From positions 1 through 24,037 of the IMG/VR virus record IMGVR_UViG_3300046167_000155: a DNA stretch of 24,037 bases; one strand, written 5' to 3'. Below, one piece after another: positions 7,482-15,049 of the stretch (position 1 is its first letter; every line of letters begins with the position of its first letter). Below the pieces are notes generated by a model. The model saw nothing but the letters and a program-made list of their open reading frames with translations, did not search any database and was not told the DNA's origin. This DNA is from a virus. The translations under genes were made by a program, and so were the position numbers.

Positions 7482-8449
7482 CGATGGGCTTCTCCATCAA
7501 CAATCCTGTAATTGTCCACGCTGAATTTTTTGCCTGTGTGAGTGACGACAGCGAAACCGAGGTTCCATTGATTCACAGGCATATAGTCAGGGTTGAGATC
7601 ACAGAGACAGCCGATGCTCCAGCAGCTGACAGTATCGTCATTCATCCTCCTGACGGAATGTTGGCTGGTCTTGTGCTTATGACCAGCGATGGTACAACAT
7701 CCAGTTTTTACTTGTAGAGTACGAGCAAAGTTAACAGGATCAAATGCTCCAGGGAACTCGTGTCCATGCAAGATCCAAAGACCACCAGCTTTTGCAAGCT
7801 GGCGACCTCCGATCTCCTCTATGCCAAGTTCCTCAAACCGTAGTAGTTTGGAAAGTTTAAAGTCTGGTACACCACATATCTCAGGGGCTTTACGCCACAG
7901 GTATGTTTCCCAACGTTCTTCGTGGTTGCCGATTTTAAAGTAAATATTAGCTTCTGGGAAACGCTCTCTTAGGTGCATAAGGAACTGACGACTAGCTTGT
8001 AATTCACCAGCTAGGTCTCTAGCATCAGGGTCTTTTTCCCAACGACTTACAGCAAAGAAATCAACCGCATCACCATTAAGTAAAATATTTGTAGGGTTCT
8101 TAATGTGATTAAGAGCACACTCCAAAGAGTCCACATCATGATATGGTACATGCACATCAGACAAGATAAGAGTAGTCCCATCAGGTATCTTAACTATTGA
8201 TTTTTTTCTATTAAGAGATTTTGGTAGTTTGTATTCACCAGCTTTTCCGTTTGGTCTTTTAAGTTCTGGGTCTGCATACTTTCTTTGAGCATTGCTAAGG
8301 TTACCTCGTATACGTCGTACACAAGATCGTGCTGCTTCTAGTGTTGGAAATAGGTTAGGGTGTTCTTTTACTACTAGATTTGCAATGGTACGGTTACCAT
8401 GTTCAGGGTACTTTTGTATGTACTTTTTAATACGATCTGTTTTTGTCAT
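7478..8449 (-). CDS. Calcineurin-like metallophosphoesterase with N-terminal helical domain
   Basis: Encodes 323 aa. The metal-binding motifs of the calcineurin-like phosphoesterase fold are all present in order: Asp98-x-His100 (SDVH), Gly-Asp127 (NGDAVD), Gly-Asn175-His176-Glu, His228-Gly-His230 and Gly-His257-x-His259. Residues 1-50 form a separate basic, helical segment that looks like a winged-helix DNA-binding domain. Related phage enzymes are often annotated as nucleases or phosphatases; the DNA-binding-like N-terminus favours a role on nucleic acid, by inference. The ATG overlaps the stop of the SNF2-like gene (ATGA). The stop overlaps that of the convergent late gene. Confidence 0.85.
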   Translation of the reverse strand: MTKTDRIKKYIQKYPEHGNRTIANLVVKEHPNLFPTLEAARSCVRRIRGNLSNAQRKYADPELKRPNGKAGEYKLPKSLNRKKSIVKIPDGTTLILSDVHVPYHDVDSLECALNHIKNPTNILLNGDAVDFFAVSRWEKDPDARDLAGELQASRQFLMHLRERFPEANIYFKIGNHEERWETYLWRKAPEICGVPDFKLSKLLRFEELGIEEIGGRQLAKAGGLWILHGHEFPGAFDPVNFARTLQVKTGCCTIAGHKHKTSQHSVRRMNDDTVSCWSIGCLCDLNPDYMPVNQWNLGFAVVTHTGKKFSVDNYRIVDGEAHR

Positions 8450-9846
8450 GATTTAATTATGTCTATTAGGTCATCAAGAACTTCACTAGAAAGTTCTTTC
8501 TTTTCTTTTAGTCTTTTTAAAATTACTTCGTCTATTGATTTTGGTACTACTAGGTCTATGTAAGTACATTTACAATCTTGACCAATACGGTGTATTCTGT
8601 CTTGAGATTGCAAACGAGTTTCTAGACTATAGTTGTTACTGTAATAGACCATAGTGGACGCTCTGGTCAATGTCAAGCCCTTAGCAGCTGCACTTGTACC
8701 AACGAACACATCAGCGACACCGTTTTGAAAATCTAACACAGCTTGATTTTTAGATGTTGTGTTGTCCTCACCAGTGTATGTTACAATGTTTAGGTCAGGC
8801 AGTGCATCTTTTATTTGTTTTACATTGTGTTTGTAGGCACAGAACACAACAAGTGGTTTAGCAGTTTCTGCTATTTGTTGTAGTGCTGCGATACGGTTGT
8901 TTTTAAGGTCGACTGTTAGGTCTCCGTCAGTAATAACAAAACCAGTTAGTATTTGATGTAGCTTTATAATCTTTGTGAGTGCAAGTGTAGTTGTAACCAT
9001 ATCACCTTCTAATAATGCAATACAATCGTCTTTAATATTTTTATAAACACGTTCTTGTTCTGGCGTGAGCTCTACATATAGTGGAGTAAATGTTTTTTCT
9101 GGTAAGTCTAGACAGTCTTTCTTTTCTAAACGCAGACTAAATGGTTCTATGTTTTTAGTTAGCTTGTCTAAGTTTTGGTAACCTACAATTTTATTAAAGG
9201 ATCTGTTGCCCATAGTCATTGTACGTTCAACAGCATATGCGTGTTTAAATGTAGTCATTGTTTTTTCTGGTATACTGTTATCATCTAGAAATTTACATTG
9301 ACTGTATAGGTCTAAAGGACCTTGTGTTATTGGTGTACCATTAAGTATCCATTTCCGTTCAGCTTGTTTAGCTAATTTCATCACAGCTTTTGTTTGTTGT
9401 GCTTTTGGATTCTTGATACAGGTAGACTCATCTACAATAAAGTGGCGTTCTGTATTTCCAGCTCCTACAAGGAATGCAAGTGCAAAGTCAAAGCCAGACT
9501 TAGTACGTAATGCTTCTATGTTGATAAGAAAGAACTTGTTGTATGATTCTAAATTGTAAAATGCATTTAGTTCTTGCTTACGTTTTTTACTGTTAGGAGG
9601 TCCATTCCAACAATAGACATCTGATTTTTCTACATGTTTAGGTATTTCATTACGTGCCCAGTTATGGTGTAAACCATTTGGTGCTACAATTAATACAGAT
9701 ACTGGTGCCTTAGAGTTTTGTATGACATCTAAGATTATTTTAGATTTACCAGTACCCATCTCACAGAAGAGAGCTCCATACTTTTCATTAATAAATCTAT
9801 CTACTGCTTGTTCTTGGTGTTTTAGAGGTTTGGTTTTATATATCAT
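8446..9846 (-). CDS. SNF2-family SF2 helicase/translocase
   Basis: Encodes 466 aa with both RecA-like domains. The Q-like start is LKHQEQAV, motif I is Gly-Thr-Gly-Lys-Ser at 31-35, motif II is Asp-Glu-Ser-Thr at 139-142, motif III is NGTPI at 169-173, and motif VI is QSQDRIHRIGQ at 414-424, which is typical of SNF2 proteins. These enzymes use ATP to move along double-stranded DNA. Compact phage versions like this one lie with replication genes and may strip proteins or remodel forks. It overlaps both neighbours by 4 bases (ATGA), so it belongs to one translated unit with the SF1 helicase and the phosphoesterase. There is no fused nuclease domain. Confidence 0.9.
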   Translation of the reverse strand: MIYKTKPLKHQEQAVDRFINEKYGALFCEMGTGKSKIILDVIQNSKAPVSVLIVAPNGLHHNWARNEIPKHVEKSDVYCWNGPPNSKKRKQELNAFYNLESYNKFFLINIEALRTKSGFDFALAFLVGAGNTERHFIVDESTCIKNPKAQQTKAVMKLAKQAERKWILNGTPITQGPLDLYSQCKFLDDNSIPEKTMTTFKHAYAVERTMTMGNRSFNKIVGYQNLDKLTKNIEPFSLRLEKKDCLDLPEKTFTPLYVELTPEQERVYKNIKDDCIALLEGDMVTTTLALTKIIKLHQILTGFVITDGDLTVDLKNNRIAALQQIAETAKPLVVFCAYKHNVKQIKDALPDLNIVTYTGEDNTTSKNQAVLDFQNGVADVFVGTSAAAKGLTLTRASTMVYYSNNYSLETRLQSQDRIHRIGQDCKCTYIDLVVPKSIDEVILKRLKEKKELSSEVLDDLIDIIKS

Positions 9847-11363
9847 AAATTATAAAATTTGGAAGTGTATGGGTACAAGAGGAACAAGTTTTGTTTAGCT
9901 CTTGTAGCAGCTACATAAAATACACGGTGTTCGTTGTCTGGGTCTTTTTTGTATGCTGCGGCTGTAAGTGTTGTTAAGTCTGGTAGGACTACTACGTTGT
10001 CTGCTTCTCTACCTTTAGATGCGTGAATAGTAGTAACTTCTATATTAGTGCATTTGTCAAGTCGGTCCTCGGCTTCTGCTTTTAACAAGACTTCTTTTGT
10101 TACATCGTTTAATTTAAATACTTTGTTCCATTTAGCTATTGACTTAAGACCAAAGTTATTTACTAAGTCTACTTTGTCATATAGTTCGTGATCAGGCATA
10201 GAATCTAATAAACTTTTAGCACCTCTAGCAATAACTGCTCCAGAAGGTAAGTAGTTATTATAGAGTACTTTTAGTTGTTGTGCTTTGAACTTATAACCTA
10301 GTCTAAGCTTTTCCCATAACAATATATAATTGATTTGATCTTCATTAAATAATGAACTCTCTCCAGATGAGATAAATAAAATACGTCTTTTTATTAAGAA
10401 ATCTTCATAGATTCGTAGAAGTGCCCTATTTCTTGCTAGAAACAACCATGACTCATCATTTAAATCTAATTCATTTAACGACCTAATTCTATGCACACCA
10501 CCGCCATCTTTATGACTCTTTACTGTATATTCTTGCTTGTTTTCTATGCGACTTGTTATTGTCTCGGCATATTCTAATACCTTAGAAGGTAGTCTATAGG
10601 TTTCATCTAATACGATTCGGTTTCCTTCTTTTTCTATTAACGACTTAGGGTCACCACCAGAAAACTTGTAAATACTTTGTTTGTCGTCGCCTGCTATATA
10701 TGTGTGCTTAGTCTTTGTAGATAGTTTGTTAATAACTTGCCATTGCAGCGGACTTAAGTCTTGGCTCTCATCAACAAAAAGATAATCGTTTTTGGGAGTG
10801 TGTTCACTGTTATTGAAAACTTCCAACTGATCTGTAAAGTCATATTTATTTTTCTCATACTTATATTTATAATAAAACTCATTAAAATCAACAAATTCTT
10901 TTGTAGAAATTGATGAATCTATCTGTTGGGCTAACACTTCTTCTTCGGAACATAACATGTTACGCATAAGACCATTGTAGTATAAAAGTTTATCTCCTTT
11001 TAGATTAGAAAAGAAACTGGTGTCTTTTTGCCAAGATGTTGCTGTAGCTAAACTACCTGTTATGGTAAGACCTATAAGTTCTCCCATAATTTTGTAGTCT
11101 TCTCTGTTCAACATTTGTTTACGAGGAATACGTCTGTAGCAATAAGCATGCAGTGTGCTGAAACCTTCTAAGTCTTTTTCATTGCAATCAAACTTAGCAA
11201 CAACACGATCAATAGCTTCTTGTGCACCTGACTTAGTAAAGGTTGTAAAACATACTTTACTAGGATCTGTATGCTCTAAGCATTCTTCTAGTTTGTTAAT
11301 AAGGGTAGTAGTCTTACCAGTGCCAGCACTTGCTACATAGATTGTTGTTTTTCCATCAGACAT
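9843..11363 (-). CDS. UvrD/Rep-like SF1 DNA helicase
   Basis: Encodes 506 aa. Motif I is ASAGTGKTTT at 11-20. Motif II is Asp-Glu-Ser-Gln-Asp at 198-202. Motif III is GDDKQSIYKFSGGDP at 225-239, motif IV includes Thr-Tyr-Arg-Leu-Pro at 255-259, motif V is TIHASKGREADNVVV, and motif VI is YVAATRAKQNL near the C-terminus. This is a complete set for a 3'-5' ssDNA helicase of the UvrD/Rep/PcrA superfamily, shorter than host UvrD (about 720 aa). With no DnaB-type helicase in the window, it is a candidate fork or repair helicase of the phage. The start lies within the end of the transglycosylase gene, and the stop overlaps the SNF2-like gene. Confidence 0.9.
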   Translation of the reverse strand: MSDGKTTIYVASAGTGKTTTLINKLEECLEHTDPSKVCFTTFTKSGAQEAIDRVVAKFDCNEKDLEGFSTLHAYCYRRIPRKQMLNREDYKIMGELIGLTITGSLATATSWQKDTSFFSNLKGDKLLYYNGLMRNMLCSEEEVLAQQIDSSISTKEFVDFNEFYYKYKYEKNKYDFTDQLEVFNNSEHTPKNDYLFVDESQDLSPLQWQVINKLSTKTKHTYIAGDDKQSIYKFSGGDPKSLIEKEGNRIVLDETYRLPSKVLEYAETITSRIENKQEYTVKSHKDGGGVHRIRSLNELDLNDESWLFLARNRALLRIYEDFLIKRRILFISSGESSLFNEDQINYILLWEKLRLGYKFKAQQLKVLYNNYLPSGAVIARGAKSLLDSMPDHELYDKVDLVNNFGLKSIAKWNKVFKLNDVTKEVLLKAEAEDRLDKCTNIEVTTIHASKGREADNVVVLPDLTTLTAAAYKKDPDNEHRVFYVAATRAKQNLFLLYPYTSKFYNL

Positions 11364-11695
11364 TTTACTTTGTTCCAGTATGGTATTGTTGATTGTTTTT
11401 TGTACCCATTAGGTCCACCGTTGTGTATACGAGCTATATCTTCTAGAGTAACTGGTCTTCCCAGTCTTTCTTCTGTAGCATAGCGATTCATGTAAGCACG
11501 AAATATTTCTATAGATTTTAGTTCTCAAAAGCATCTTCATGTACCCAGTTTTCTTAGCATAGTTCTGCAGCGTCTTGTACATATCAGCATGCATTTGTAA
11601 CATACCAAGTGCTTCCAGTTATCTCCAATGCTCTAGGATCTTGACGCAGACTCAATCATTGCAATAACATTATAAAATCTAATAGGAATCGTCAT
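11333..11695 (-). pseudogene. Lytic transglycosylase/lysozyme-like protein, broken by several frameshifts
   Basis: Joining pieces from several frames gives a protein of about 120 aa of the lysozyme-like transglycosylase fold. It has an N-terminal IAMIESAS with the likely catalytic Glu, then DPRA, IGDNWK and LGMLQMHADMY, and a C-terminal RLGRPVTLEDIARIHNGGP followed by NGYKK. Such enzymes cut the glycan strands of peptidoglycan. The pieces are separated by single-base shifts near 11641, 11628, 11616, about 11540 and about 11520. As written the gene cannot make the enzyme. Sequencing error is the simplest cause, since the protein is otherwise intact; decay is the alternative. It overlaps the reconstructed primase end and the helicase start. 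Confidence 0.65.
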
Positions 11696-13214
11696 TGTTT
11701 AAGTCTGGCATTGGTAGTGAAGTGTCAAGATGTAGATATCTTTATGTACACGCCAGCACCTTATTTGTGTTCTTTTAACTGCAACACGAGTAGTGTCACC
11801 TTTAAGTGTTCTTTTGAGTGTGGACAACAATTTGTTATCTGGCAACTCTGAAAACCGTTGTTGGTTTAAGTACTCTTTTAAGTCAATCATTCGAAAAAGC
11901 ATACCACCCATCCGCTTGCTTGACTGGTCCGTTTCGTATATGATCTATTTCATCGCTTGCACTTGAGCAAAACATAGACAGATACTCTACGAACTGTCCT
12001 ACAGGTGTCATTTCGAACGGTACATCAATTTGTGTACAGTTCTTTAGCAACAAATTCTGTTGTTTAATCCAATCTTCTTGTTTGATTGGTGGGTATTTAA
12101 ACAATAACCGTTCCATTACTTTTTGGTTAAATTGGTTAAATATGTCAAATTCTGCTGTGGTTAATTGTATTTCTTCATCATCTAGTGTTAAGAACCACAA
12201 TGGTGGGTCACTTTTTAATTGTGTAAGTGATCTGTTGTTGGGTAAGAACTCTTCTGTTCCGATGCCGTGTCTTCGTTGTCCGCACAGTTTAGCATCACAA
12301 TAACGACATAGTGGTTCTTGTGCACATTGATACTTATAGTCTTTTCGTTCGTATGAGCTTACAATTGCATCTACTTCTTTGTCAGGTAATGGGTCAGAAA
12401 ACTTTTTATTAAATTTATGTACTTGTGTTTTCCACTCAGTAGGTTCTGCTTTCTTTAAGTACACAGCTACATTAGACAGTGTAATGTTACGATTCTCAGA
12501 TTCTTTAGTTCTGTGTTGGAATATGTAGTTGAGACATGGGGGTCCTTCAGGTAGCAGTTCTTCAGCTAACGCAGGAACAGAAAGTAGATCAAACTGTTCC
12601 TTTGTTAGTTTTTTATTTTTTATGTACTGAATAAATTCTTCTGCGTTTAGACTTTTTTTGTTGCCGTCCATCGCATATTGTAGTGTGGGTGTACCAGAGT
12701 ATGGCATGTTTAACCAGTTACCATATTTACTGTCGTCTTTACGGTTACCGATTTTAGGTTGCTTTGGATATATTTCACACACGCCTTGACCAAAGAAAGC
12801 TGAAAAAGATTTTAGTTTGTCAATCATACTTTTTGCAGATATAGCTTCTGCTACAAACAAGTAAATATGAGCACCACCAGATTTAGACCTACACACTGTG
12901 AACGGTAGGTCATGTTCGTATATGGCTGTGTGTATTTGTTCTATTGTGTTTTTATTCTGGTATACATCTACATCAAGACAACCCCAGCCTACTTTGTTAT
13001 TGTCAAGTATTGGAGTGGTGCCAATAAGTTTCTTACCAGACAGGTGTTGTTCCCATATTTCTACAGTTGGTTCTGATTTTACAAGAAATGATTTTGAATC
13101 TTGTTTGCCATCTCTGTCTCGTACTTTGCCTGTTAACATAGTCTGCCCATGTACATTGGGGTTGCAGACAAACAGGTCTTTAAATTTTATTGCTAATTCA
13201 GTAATTGGTATCAT
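11679..13214 (-). CDS. Archaeo-eukaryotic-type primase, C-terminus frameshifted
   Basis: The main frame runs 13214 to 11883 (443 aa). It contains LDVDVY (catalytic Asp81 and Asp83) and SKSGGAHIYLF (His116), the signature of archaeo-eukaryotic primase/PrimPol domains. A Cys-rich segment at about 305-325 (CxxC and further Cys/His) may bind zinc, and a helical C-terminal region follows. The frame ends in a TGA at 11883, but the next frame continues at once with LKEYLNQQRF through CWRV, and a further shift near 11740 gives DTSLPMPDLNNDDSY and a stop at 11679. I therefore read one gene of about 510 aa with two indels. It makes primers for the phage polymerase. The ATG lies 6 bases after the T-tract of a terminator and has no Shine-Dalgarno sequence. 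Confidence 0.8.
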
Positions 13215-13220
13215 AAAAAG

Positions 13221-13252
13221 AAAAAAAACCCTAGGGGCATAAGCCCCCAGGG
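13221..13252 (-). terminator. Rho-independent terminator between ssDNA-binding gene and primase
   Basis: On the minus strand a 10-bp GC-rich stem (arms 13243-13252 and 13229-13238, one G-U pair, 4-base loop TTAT) is followed at once by eight T residues (13228-13221) and then more T-rich sequence. This is a textbook intrinsic terminator for leftward transcription. It sits 23 bases past the stop of the ssDNA-binding gene and only a few bases before the primase ATG, so it either ends the operon or attenuates expression of primase and helicases. Confidence 0.9.
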
Positions 13253-13275
13253 AAACATATATATATTATTTTACT

Positions 13276-14016
13276 TTAGAATGGAGCCACATCTGTGCTC
13301 GTATTAAGTAGTTTAGGCTCTTCAGCAGTTTGCAGGAGAGGAGTATCCCCAGCTTTAGCGTAACCAGCAGCAGCGAACGTAAGAGCTTCTTCGTCAGCTT
13401 CAAAGTCAAGAACAGTATTTTTACTAAACTCGAAGTTGTAGTAGTCATCGCCATTCTTGCTTGTTTCCAGAACTGTCGAGAGTTCCCATTTTTGTGCGTA
13501 CAACGGTGGTACGACTGTGGAGTGTTCGCCATCATATTTGAATCTATTGATATCTGAGGTTAATTTACGAGATACACGAAGTTGTGAAGAAGTAAACGGA
13601 ATGATTGCTTCTTCCCATACACCGTCAATCTGAGCCAGTACAAACCAGTATGTGGTAAAGCGTAACTCGTTGTCACCGAGCCATTCGTCATACTGACGCT
13701 CTCTACCTTTCTCATACTTAGAGTTTGTTACAATGTTTAAAGGATGTGTAGCTACATAGCCACCGCCCTTGTTGCGTGGAATCCACTCAGTGTATACTGA
13801 TTTTGTATATACAGGTATAATACTTAGTGGTTTTGTTAGGACTGATTTACTCTTGGCAAAGAATAAATCGCCAGCTTCTGACCCCTCTACATATTCGTCT
13901 TTTTGTTTCTTCAATTGAGGAGACAGATCCTGAAGGATCCTAATGAATGGCATAGCAGAACCTGAGTCTAGGTTCTCTGTGCCTTGTCCTGATACTTTAG
14001 TTATATCAAACGCCAT
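13276..14016 (-). CDS. Putative ssDNA-binding protein
   Basis: Encodes 246 aa. The N-terminus has MPFIRILQDLSPQLKK at about 22-37, and the middle has SIIPVYTKSVYTEWIPRNKGGGYVATHP. The C-terminus is acidic and ends Asp-Val-Ala-Pro-Phe. Proteins with this layout are common beside polymerase and primase genes in phages. The acidic tail with a final Phe resembles the partner-binding tail of ssDNA-binding proteins, so I propose that role, though the family is often left unnamed. A strong terminator follows it. It is preceded by a 21-base gap with no clear Shine-Dalgarno sequence but an A-rich leader. Confidence in the gene is high; in the function, moderate. Confidence 0.6.
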   Translation of the reverse strand: MAFDITKVSGQGTENLDSGSAMPFIRILQDLSPQLKKQKDEYVEGSEAGDLFFAKSKSVLTKPLSIIPVYTKSVYTEWIPRNKGGGYVATHPLNIVTNSKYEKGRERQYDEWLGDNELRFTTYWFVLAQIDGVWEEAIIPFTSSQLRVSRKLTSDINRFKYDGEHSTVVPPLYAQKWELSTVLETSKNGDDYYNFEFSKNTVLDFEADEEALTFAAAGYAKAGDTPLLQTAEEPKLLNTSTDVAPF

Positions 14017-14037
14017 AATTTCTTATTTCTTTGTTTC

Positions 14038-14631
14038 TTAGTTTATCTTTGCTCGTTTGCCTTGGTAGATACCAAATGCTTTTTTGGGCAAAGTCTCTGC
14101 CAGCTCTGGATTGTCCAGTGCGTCACGACAGAAAGCCTTGAGCGTCATGTTGTGGATGCCGACTTTGACAGCGGCTTCTACTTCATATTGCTGTTTTAAA
14201 GTTTCTATGATGTCTTGTGCAATAGCGTCATCAGCCACGACCAAGACTAACACTAATCTCATTTTTGATAATGGATTCGTTGTTAGTGTCTCGTAGCCAG
14301 TTAAACGCTACAGCAGGATCTGTAATACGAGCATCAACAAAGTCTTTGATCTCAATCTTTCTACCATTGGTTAGCTTAAGTGTATCAACACCTGCTTGTT
14401 CCATAAGAGTTGGTAGACTGTCTTCAGCAATTGTTTTGCGTGCTTGTTTAAGTACTGAAAGCTCAACCTCTGTTTCAGAGATTTTAGCTTCAAGAGCATC
14501 TAGTTCGTCAGCTAATCTGTATTAAGCTCTGACATGTTAATGTCTCTAGGTTTAGTGTACTCAGGTTCAGATGTTAGTTCAAAATCTGAGTCAACTAATA
14601 TTAAGTCTTCTTCTTTATTTTCTTCAGTCAT
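14038..14631 (-). CDS. Conserved phage protein with N-terminal coiled coil, two frameshifts
   Basis: Three consecutive frames join into one protein of about 197 aa. An acidic N-terminus (MTEENKEED) leads into a coiled coil (LADELDALEAKISETEVEL), then TNGRKIEIKDFVDARI, IIKNEISVSLGRG, and a C-terminal part with THIS order of blocks: DDAIAQDIIETLKQQYEVE, NMTLKAFCRD and FGIYQGKRAKIN. I recognise this order from a family of unknown function frequent in phage replication regions. The breaks are a stop at 14512-14514 and a shift at about 14228-14238. The true start may instead be the in-frame ATG at the MSELN before the coiled coil. It overlaps the previous gene by 8 bases and is followed by the ssDNA-binding gene. 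Confidence 0.7.
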
Positions 14632-14905
14632 TGGTTTTATAGGTTGTGCAAAGATCAGCACAGTGTGCGTATCCTGCTATGTCAATCCAGTTATCTCTTT
14701 TGTTTTTAAATGCAGTTCGTGATAACTTGAGGGCGATCATCATTGCACCGACCTCACTGGAAGTCAAGTCTGTATTTAGTTTATTTTCAAGAAGTGTCGA
14801 CCATATGGTCGCAATTCGTTTAAAGTCATCTTGTGGATGACCATAGTCTGACTGTCTGTCGCCATCTACAAGGCGTGCAGCTTCTATTAGTATTGAATCA
14901 CTCAT
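14624..14905 (-). CDS. Conserved small phage protein of the DUF6378 type
   Basis: Encodes 93 aa. It contains LVDGDRQSDYGHPQDDFKRIA at about 12-32, EVGAMMIALKLSR at about 51-63 and KRDNWIDIAGYA at about 69-80. I know this arrangement as a small all-helical phage and bacterial family listed as a domain of unknown function (DUF6378, from memory), often near nucleotide metabolism or replication genes. The conserved Asp, His and Glu residues suggest metal or nucleotide binding, resembling all-alpha NTP pyrophosphatases, but that is inference. It starts in a 4-base ATGA overlap with the preceding 48-aa gene and its end overlaps the next gene by 8 bases. Confidence 0.75.
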   Translation of the reverse strand: MSDSILIEAARLVDGDRQSDYGHPQDDFKRIATIWSTLLENKLNTDLTSSEVGAMMIALKLSRTAFKNKRDNWIDIAGYAHCADLCTTYKTND

Positions 14906-15048
14906 AAGTTTGGTTCTATTGTTATAGTTCTTTTGTCTAAGTCAATTTCGACATTTGAAAAGTCTTGACTGCTAACAGCATGTGCTACTTGAGCATCTGT
15001 GGTTGCAGTTACTTGGTATGTTTCTGTTACTGTGAATGTTGTTTCCAT
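14902..15048 (-). CDS. Small unknown protein (48 aa)
   Basis: Encodes 48 aa, METTFTVTETYQVTAT at the start and IDLDKRTITIEPNL at the end. It is Thr- and Val-rich and predicted all beta, with no Cys or membrane segment. The ATG lies two bases after the reconstructed end of the polymerase gene, and the stop overlaps the next start (ATGA), so it is well embedded in the operon. I do not recognise a family. Confidence 0.6.
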   Translation of the reverse strand: METTFTVTETYQVTATTDAQVAHAVSSQDFSNVEIDLDKRTITIEPNL

Positions 15049-15049
15049 A

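Noticed and set aside
8446-9846. Restriction-system or defence helicase
   Set aside because: No methylase, specificity subunit or fused nuclease is nearby; coupling with primase-helicase genes favours a replication role.
11699-11911. Independent 70-aa gene after the primase
   Set aside because: Its sequence reads as the C-terminal continuation of the primase after a one-base shift, and it has no start signal of its own.
14512-14631. Separate 39-aa gene ending in the TAG at 14512-14514
   Set aside because: The protein continues at once in another frame with a coiled coil typical of one longer phage family, so a frameshift is more likely.
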